Source: DAOUAT01 sp964551735 (GTDB lineage: Bacteria; Chloroflexota; Anaerolineae; CG2-30-64-16). From it: DNA of 26,994 bases. How positions within the stretch are numbered: position 1 is the first letter of the stretch; every line of letters begins with the position of its first letter. The notes beneath the pieces are model-generated. The model saw only the letters and a list, made by a program, of their open reading frames with translations. It was not told where the DNA came from and did not search any database. The stretch is from the NCBI GenBank assembly GCA_964551735.1, contig CAZKEF010000064.1:1-26994 (forward strand), given 5' to 3'. The position numbers and the translations under genes are program-made. Below, in pieces: positions 23,393 through 26,994 of this stretch.

Positions 23393-24360
23393 AGGCTGCA
23401 TCACACGAGACAAGAATTGCTCGCGGCTTCTCGTTGCAGCGACTTGGTCTGCAAGGCAATCTGTTGATCACCATGTTGGCATTGGTTTTGCTTGTCATCG
23501 GGTCGGCGGTCATCTCGCCGGCCTTCCGCAGTCCCTATAACCTCTCCAACGTCCTGGTACAGGCGGTTGCCCTGGGGTTGATCAGCCTGGGGCAGACGTT
23601 TGTCATCCTGGGTGGCGGCATTGACCTGTCAGTAGGCTCGATCGTCAGCCTCGTCTCCTGCCTGACGGCCGGGCTGATGATGGGCGTGGAGGGCCGCCTG
23701 GCGCCGGTGCTTATCGCCATGGTGCTGCTCGGCGCGCTGATTGGCCTGGCCAATGGGACAATCGTCACCCGGCTGCGGGTCGCGCCGTTCATTGTGACGC
23801 TGGGGATGATGTCGGTTGTCCAGGGCGCGGTGTTCTTGTATACCAAAAACCCTGTGGGAAAAATCCCGAAGTCATTTCGCTTCCTGGCGGAAGGGCAGAT
23901 CGGGCCATTCCCGTTCCCCGTGCTCCTGCTCCTGGCGCTGATCATCCTCTCCTGGTTCGTGCTCCGGCGGACGACGTTCGGGCGGTATGTGTACGCCGCT
24001 GGCGGCAATGAGGAGGTGGCGCGCTTATCTGGCATCAAGACGCAGGCCATCCGGCTCGCGACCTACATCCTCTCTGGCGTTAGCGCAGCTTTGACAGGCT
24101 TGTTTCTCACCAGCCGCCTGCGCGTGGGCCAGCCGCTGGTCGGTCAGGGGTACGAGTTGGATTCCATCACGGCCGTGTTGATCGGCGGCACCGCACTGAG
24201 CGGCGGGCGAGGCGGCGTCATCGGCACGACCCTCGGCGTCCTGATCATGATTGTGCTGAGCAATATCCTGAATCTGATGAATGTCTCCAGCTACTGGCAA
24301 TGGATCGTCAAGGGGCTGATCATCATCGGCGCGTTAGCCGCGTTCCGCGGCGAACGCTGA
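23389..24360 (+). CDS. ABC sugar transporter permease 2b (RbsC/BPD_transp_2 family)
   Basis: This 323-residue polytopic membrane protein has LGGGIDLSVGS, RVAPFIVTLGMM, FGRYVYAAGGNEEVARLSG and SITAVLIGGTALSGGRGG. The motif LGGGIDLSVGS and the C-terminal SSYWQWIVKGLIII align with permease 1b (LLGGIDLSVGA, TYYQWIIKGLIIL), so the 'b' permeases form one pair and the 'a' permeases another. It completes importer 2, with start ATG 23389 inside the ATPase stop. Confidence 0.92.
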   Translation: MKAASHETRIARGFSLQRLGLQGNLLITMLALVLLVIGSAVISPAFRSPYNLSNVLVQAVALGLISLGQTFVILGGGIDLSVGSIVSLVSCLTAGLMMGVEGRLAPVLIAMVLLGALIGLANGTIVTRLRVAPFIVTLGMMSVVQGAVFLYTKNPVGKIPKSFRFLAEGQIGPFPFPVLLLLALIILSWFVLRRTTFGRYVYAAGGNEEVARLSGIKTQAIRLATYILSGVSAALTGLFLTSRLRVGQPLVGQGYELDSITAVLIGGTALSGGRGGVIGTTLGVLIMIVLSNILNLMNVSSYWQWIVKGLIIIGALAAFRGER

Positions 24361-24364
24361 CATC

Positions 24365-25042
24365 ATGACAACCCGTTTATTCCTTATCCGGCACGGCGCC
24401 ACGCTGCTCAGCGCGGAAGACCGTTTTGCCGGCGCCATTGACGTAGAACTGTCGCCGGAAGGCCGACGCCAGGCGGAATGCCTCGCCCATCGCCTGGCAG
24501 ATGACGAACTCGTGGCTGTCTATTGCAGCCCGCTGAAACGAACACATGAGACTGCCCTCGCTGTCGCCGCGCTGCACAGCCTTACACCTGTCCCGACCGA
24601 TGCGCTGCGCGAAATCCACCACGGCCGCTGGGAAGGTATGCAGCGCAAGGAAGTCGAGATGCGGTTCGCAGAGGAGTATGCCGCCTGGGAAGCAGATCCC
24701 TTCACCCTTGCGCCTGTGGGGGGCGAATCCGGTTTGAGCGTGATGGCGCGGGCGTTGCCCTTCATCCGTGAGATCGTGGTGCGACACGCGGGAAGCAACG
24801 TGGCAGTGGTGTCGCACAAGGCCACCATCCGCTTGCTGATCAGCAGCCTCCTGGGGTTCGACGCGCGCGGTTACCGGGATCGCCTCGATCAATCACCGGC
24901 GTGCCTCAACGTGCTAGATTTCAAAGATCCGGTGCGTGCGCGTTTGATGCTGTTCAACGACATCTCCCACTATGCCGATCAGCCGCCTCGCTCAACAAGC
25001 CGATTGTCCAGGTGGTGGGATACCTCCGGCAACCCTGGTTAG
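24365..25042 (+). CDS. Histidine phosphatase (phosphoglycerate-mutase-like) family protein
   Basis: This 225-residue protein has the phosphohistidine motif LIRHGAT (7-13, nucleophile His10). The other catalytic residues are Arg59 (SPLKRTHET), Glu83 (EIHHGRWEG) and His151 (VVSHKAT). The pattern fits broad-specificity or sugar-phosphate phosphatases of the GpmB/PhoE/CobC group better than glycolytic mutases, which are usually longer. ATG 24365 lies 4 bp after the permease stop. Within this operon it could dephosphorylate a dead-end or toxic sugar phosphate made by the FGGY kinase. The last 25 residues are hydrophilic and unconserved. Confidence 0.88.
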   Translation: MTTRLFLIRHGATLLSAEDRFAGAIDVELSPEGRRQAECLAHRLADDELVAVYCSPLKRTHETALAVAALHSLTPVPTDALREIHHGRWEGMQRKEVEMRFAEEYAAWEADPFTLAPVGGESGLSVMARALPFIREIVVRHAGSNVAVVSHKATIRLLISSLLGFDARGYRDRLDQSPACLNVLDFKDPVRARLMLFNDISHYADQPPRSTSRLSRWWDTSGNPG

Positions 25043-25070
25043 TGGCGAAGAGAGCAGTCCTCCATGTCAT

Positions 25071-25099
25071 TTGCGTCTGTGTGTCACCTGTAATAAACT
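25071..25099 (+). promoter_or_regulatory. Candidate promoter of the GntR gene
   Basis: TTGCGT (25071-25076) and TAAACT (25094-25099) are spaced by 17 bp and match the sigma70 boxes only in part. The -10 region lies inside the inverted repeat at 25087-25108. The stretch is AT-rich relative to its surroundings. Evidence is weak but consistent with a separately transcribed regulator. Confidence 0.4.
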
Positions 25100-25108
25100 G
25101 ATTATAGG
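25087..25108. promoter_or_regulatory. Candidate second operator (split half-sites) before gntR
   Basis: CCTGTAAT (25087-25094) and ATTATAGG (25101-25108) form an inverted repeat with one mismatch and a six-base spacer. The left half and its upstream flank tgtca repeat the left arm of the 30-bp palindrome at 1031-1060 with a one-base indel. The half-sites are the same, but the spacing is 8 bp longer than in the first operator. This suggests autoregulation with weaker or different binding. Confidence 0.6.
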
Positions 25109-25194
25109 AAAGACGGTGCAAAGACGAGGAGTGGCGCGCCGACCGGTATGCGCCTGTATAGCCGCCCTACGTCAGCAAGGGGGGAGATGCCGCT

Positions 25195-26019
25195 ATGATT
25201 GAGCTTCACCGCATCGATCAGGACGATCGGATACCATACTATCTTCAAGTTAAGGACCGTTTGCAGGAGATGATTGATGGGCAGAAGCTGAGGCCTGGTG
25301 ACAAGCTGCCCAGCGAGGCTGAGCTTTGCGAAGGCTTCGGGGTCAGCCGCACTGTCATCCGCCAGGCACTCCAGGAACTGGAATATCATGGCCTGGTAAG
25401 GCGGCGGAAAGGCATCGGCTCCTTTGTTGCTGAGCCGAAAGTCGTGGAGAGTTTTGTCCAGAAGTTATCCGGGTTCGCAGAAGACATGGCGGCCCAGAAG
25501 ATCGAGACCTATGCGCGCGTGTTGAGAAACGAGGCGATTCCCGCCACGGCGCGCGTCGCGGAATACTTGGGCCTTGCCCCCGAAACCCTGGTAGTTGTCT
25601 TGGAGCGACTGCGCTTCGTCGGGCAGGAGCCTGTACAGATTTCCACTTCGTACATGCCATATTCACTCTGCCGGGAGGTGCTGCGGGCCGATTTCACTCA
25701 TCAATCTCTTTACGGGTTCCTCGCGGAACACGGCTTTTTTCTAGTACGGGGATACCGGACGATTGAAGCGGTGCGCGCCAGTGAGATGGAAGCATCCCTT
25801 ATGAAAGTAGATATCGGTACACCGATGTTAATGATTGACAGCGTAGGGTATCTGGAGGATGGCACGCCGATCGAATACTATCATGCCATCCATCGTGGTG
25901 ATCGCACACGATTCCGTGTGGAACTGATGCGCACCCGGGAGCAGCGGGGCACCAGCGGAACAATTCTTCAGGACACAGATCATACCCCATTCGTGACTAC
26001 GGAGATCATCCTTCGGTAA
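25195..26019 (+). CDS. GntR-family transcriptional regulator with UTRA domain (HutC subfamily)
   Basis: This 274-residue protein has an N-terminal winged helix (about 13-79) with YYLQVKDRLQEMI, PGDKLPSEAEL and VSRTVIRQALQELE. The UTRA effector-binding domain follows (about 95-255), including PVQISTSYMPY and GTPIEYYHAIHRGDR-like residues. Members are usually repressors released by a sugar or a phosphorylated intermediate. ATG 25195 follows AAGGGGGGAGA. It is the only regulator in the window and is the natural partner for the palindrome at 1031. No terminator can be seen between it and the phosphatase gene, so some read-through from the operon is possible. Confidence 0.94.
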   Translation: MIELHRIDQDDRIPYYLQVKDRLQEMIDGQKLRPGDKLPSEAELCEGFGVSRTVIRQALQELEYHGLVRRRKGIGSFVAEPKVVESFVQKLSGFAEDMAAQKIETYARVLRNEAIPATARVAEYLGLAPETLVVVLERLRFVGQEPVQISTSYMPYSLCREVLRADFTHQSLYGFLAEHGFFLVRGYRTIEAVRASEMEASLMKVDIGTPMLMIDSVGYLEDGTPIEYYHAIHRGDRTRFRVELMRTREQRGTSGTILQDTDHTPFVTTEIILR

Positions 26020-26265
26020 TCCCATTTTTTGATCTGGTGCTGCTGGCCTTGGTGGTCGGGCGATCCACTACAGGGTTGCATTGGACGCGCGTCGCTTTGG
26101 GCGCACGTTGATGATTCACGCCACTGTTCGGGTCACATAGCATTCCGCATGTTGAAGTCGGCGCTGGTGTCTCTTCTGTGACGAGGCAAGATCACATTTG
26201 CTCTTTATCTCCCCAGAACCTCGTAACGGCAAAGGGGTAACTGGTGCAACTATGTAGACATCTAT
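26020..26265. other. Intergenic stretch between gntR and the right comM remnant
   Basis: I see no gene here. A run of six T residues lies at 26025-26030 just after the gntR stop, but without a clear hairpin. The right comM-like frame has a stop at 26224-26226 and becomes recognisable from about 26251. The right breakpoint therefore lies in 26226-26266. Confidence 0.5.
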
Positions 26266-26994
26266 GGTCAAGAGCATGTAAAAAGAGCACTGGAGGTGGC
26301 CGCGGCCGGCGGGCACAACGTCCTGATGTCCGGCCCGCCCCTTCCTACGTCGCCGGCAAGACGCTGCTGGCGCGCTCCCTGCCCTCGACGCCTTCGGTGT
26401 GCCGCGCATGACCCCCACCGAGGCGCTGGACGTCACGCGCATCTACTCCGTGGCTGGCATGCTACCGGGTGACATCCCGCTGATCCGCCACCGGCCCTTC
26501 CGCGCGCCGCACCATACGATCTCGCACGCCGGCCTCGTGGGCGGCGGGCAGTGGCCGCGACCGGGCGAGATCAGTCTGGCGCACCGCGGGGTGCTGTTCC
26601 TGGACGAGATGCCGGAGTTCGGCCAGCACGGCCTGGAGGTGTTGCGGCAGCCGCTGGAGGACAAGGTCGTCACCATCAGTCGCGCGCAGGGCAGTTTGAC
26701 CTTCCCGGCCAACTTCATGCTCGTCGGCGCCCAAAATCCATGTCCTTGCGGTTACTGGGGCGACCCGGAACACGCCTGCACGTGCAGCCCCACGCTGATC
26801 AGCCGCTACCAGAAGCGCCTCTCCGGCCCGCTGCTCGACCGCATCGACATCCACGTTGAGGTCCCGCGCGTCCCGTTCCAGAAGCTCAGCGACGAGCGCC
26901 GCGGCGAGCCGTCGGCCGCGATTCGCGCGCGCGGCGAGGCCGCGCGATTCGCCGTAGGGGCGGGTTTGCCTGCGGGGTCCACAACCGCACGTGA
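26266..26994 (+). pseudogene. comM: comM/yifB fragment, right copy, two frameshifts, runs off the window
   Basis: From 26266 the sequence encodes GQEHVKRALEVAAAGGHN and then NVLMSGPP in one frame. It continues as AGKTLLARSLP from 26352 in a second frame, and as MTPTEALDVTRIYSVAGMLP from 26408 in a third. The third frame stays open through PFRAPHHTISHAGLVGGG and the shared repeat to the window end. The Walker A motif GPPGAGKT is broken exactly at the first shift, by inserted or changed bases near 26340-26351. The N-terminal domain (about 190 residues in intact ComM) is missing. It is almost certainly a pseudogene. Confidence 0.85.
26603..26994 (+). repeat. Direct repeat copy 2 (comM segment), partner at 203-612
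   Basis: It is identical to 203-540 over its first 338 bp. It then lacks the 18 bp 541-558 of copy 1 and is again identical to 559-612 until the window ends, so its true right end is not visible. Confidence 0.93.

Noticed and set aside
1..26994. Contig ends overlapping as in a closed circular replicon
   Set aside because: The repeat does not start at base 1, the 202 bp before it do not match, and the copies differ by 18 bp. It is therefore not a simple end overlap, although an assembly artefact is not excluded.
1..26994. CRISPR arrays, integrases or transposases
   Set aside because: No regularly spaced repeats and no recombinase or transposase motifs were found anywhere in the window.

Overview
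The window is a GC-rich bacterial segment built around one very long, same-strand catabolic cluster of about 24 kb (1143-25042). It is followed by a GntR-family repressor gene and flanked on both sides by broken pieces of the same comM/yifB gene. Lipoprotein signal peptides followed by long Ala/Pro/Thr linkers, high-GC coding and the general gene repertoire suggest a Chloroflexota bacterium, perhaps from a metagenome. This is an inference; no rRNA or phylogenetic marker is present.

Layout. 1-202: no recognisable gene. 203-737: an internal comM fragment containing a palindromic insertion. 855-881: a rho-independent terminator that insulates what follows. 1002-1060: a sigma70-type promoter immediately followed by a perfect 30-bp palindrome, the likely operator. 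1143-3182: a TIM-barrel sugar isomerase/epimerase and a Gfo/Idh/MocA oxidoreductase. 3374-8255: ABC sugar importer 1 in the order permease, binding lipoprotein, double ATPase, permease. 8269-19496: eleven enzymes, namely FGGY kinase, second Gfo/Idh/MocA oxidoreductase, Zn-dependent dehydrogenase, phosphotriesterase-like hydrolase, cupin phosphoglucose isomerase, D-2-hydroxyacid dehydrogenase, KDPG-type aldolase, shikimate-dehydrogenase-like protein, fucose/arabinose-isomerase-like protein and an FMN/4Fe-4S old-yellow-enzyme reductase (ten in this block, plus the histidine phosphatase after importer 2). 19534-24360: ABC importer 2 in the same gene order. 24365-25042: histidine phosphatase. 25195-26019: GntR/UTRA regulator with its own candidate promoter. 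26266-26994: a second, frameshifted comM fragment running off the window.

How the genes could work together. The two importers would bring in one or two related sugars, cyclitols or glycosides. The dehydrogenases and the PTE-like hydrolase suggest an oxidation plus lactone-opening branch. The fucose-isomerase-like protein, FGGY kinase and cupin isomerase suggest an aldose/ketose and phosphorylation branch. The KDPG-type aldolase would deliver pyruvate and an aldehyde. No IlvD- or enolase-type sugar acid dehydratase is present. The combination, including a shikimate-dehydrogenase fold and an OYE-type reductase, does not match any sugar pathway I can name with confidence. The operator at the head of the operon has a diverged, differently spaced relative in front of the regulator gene, suggesting one GntR protein controls both.
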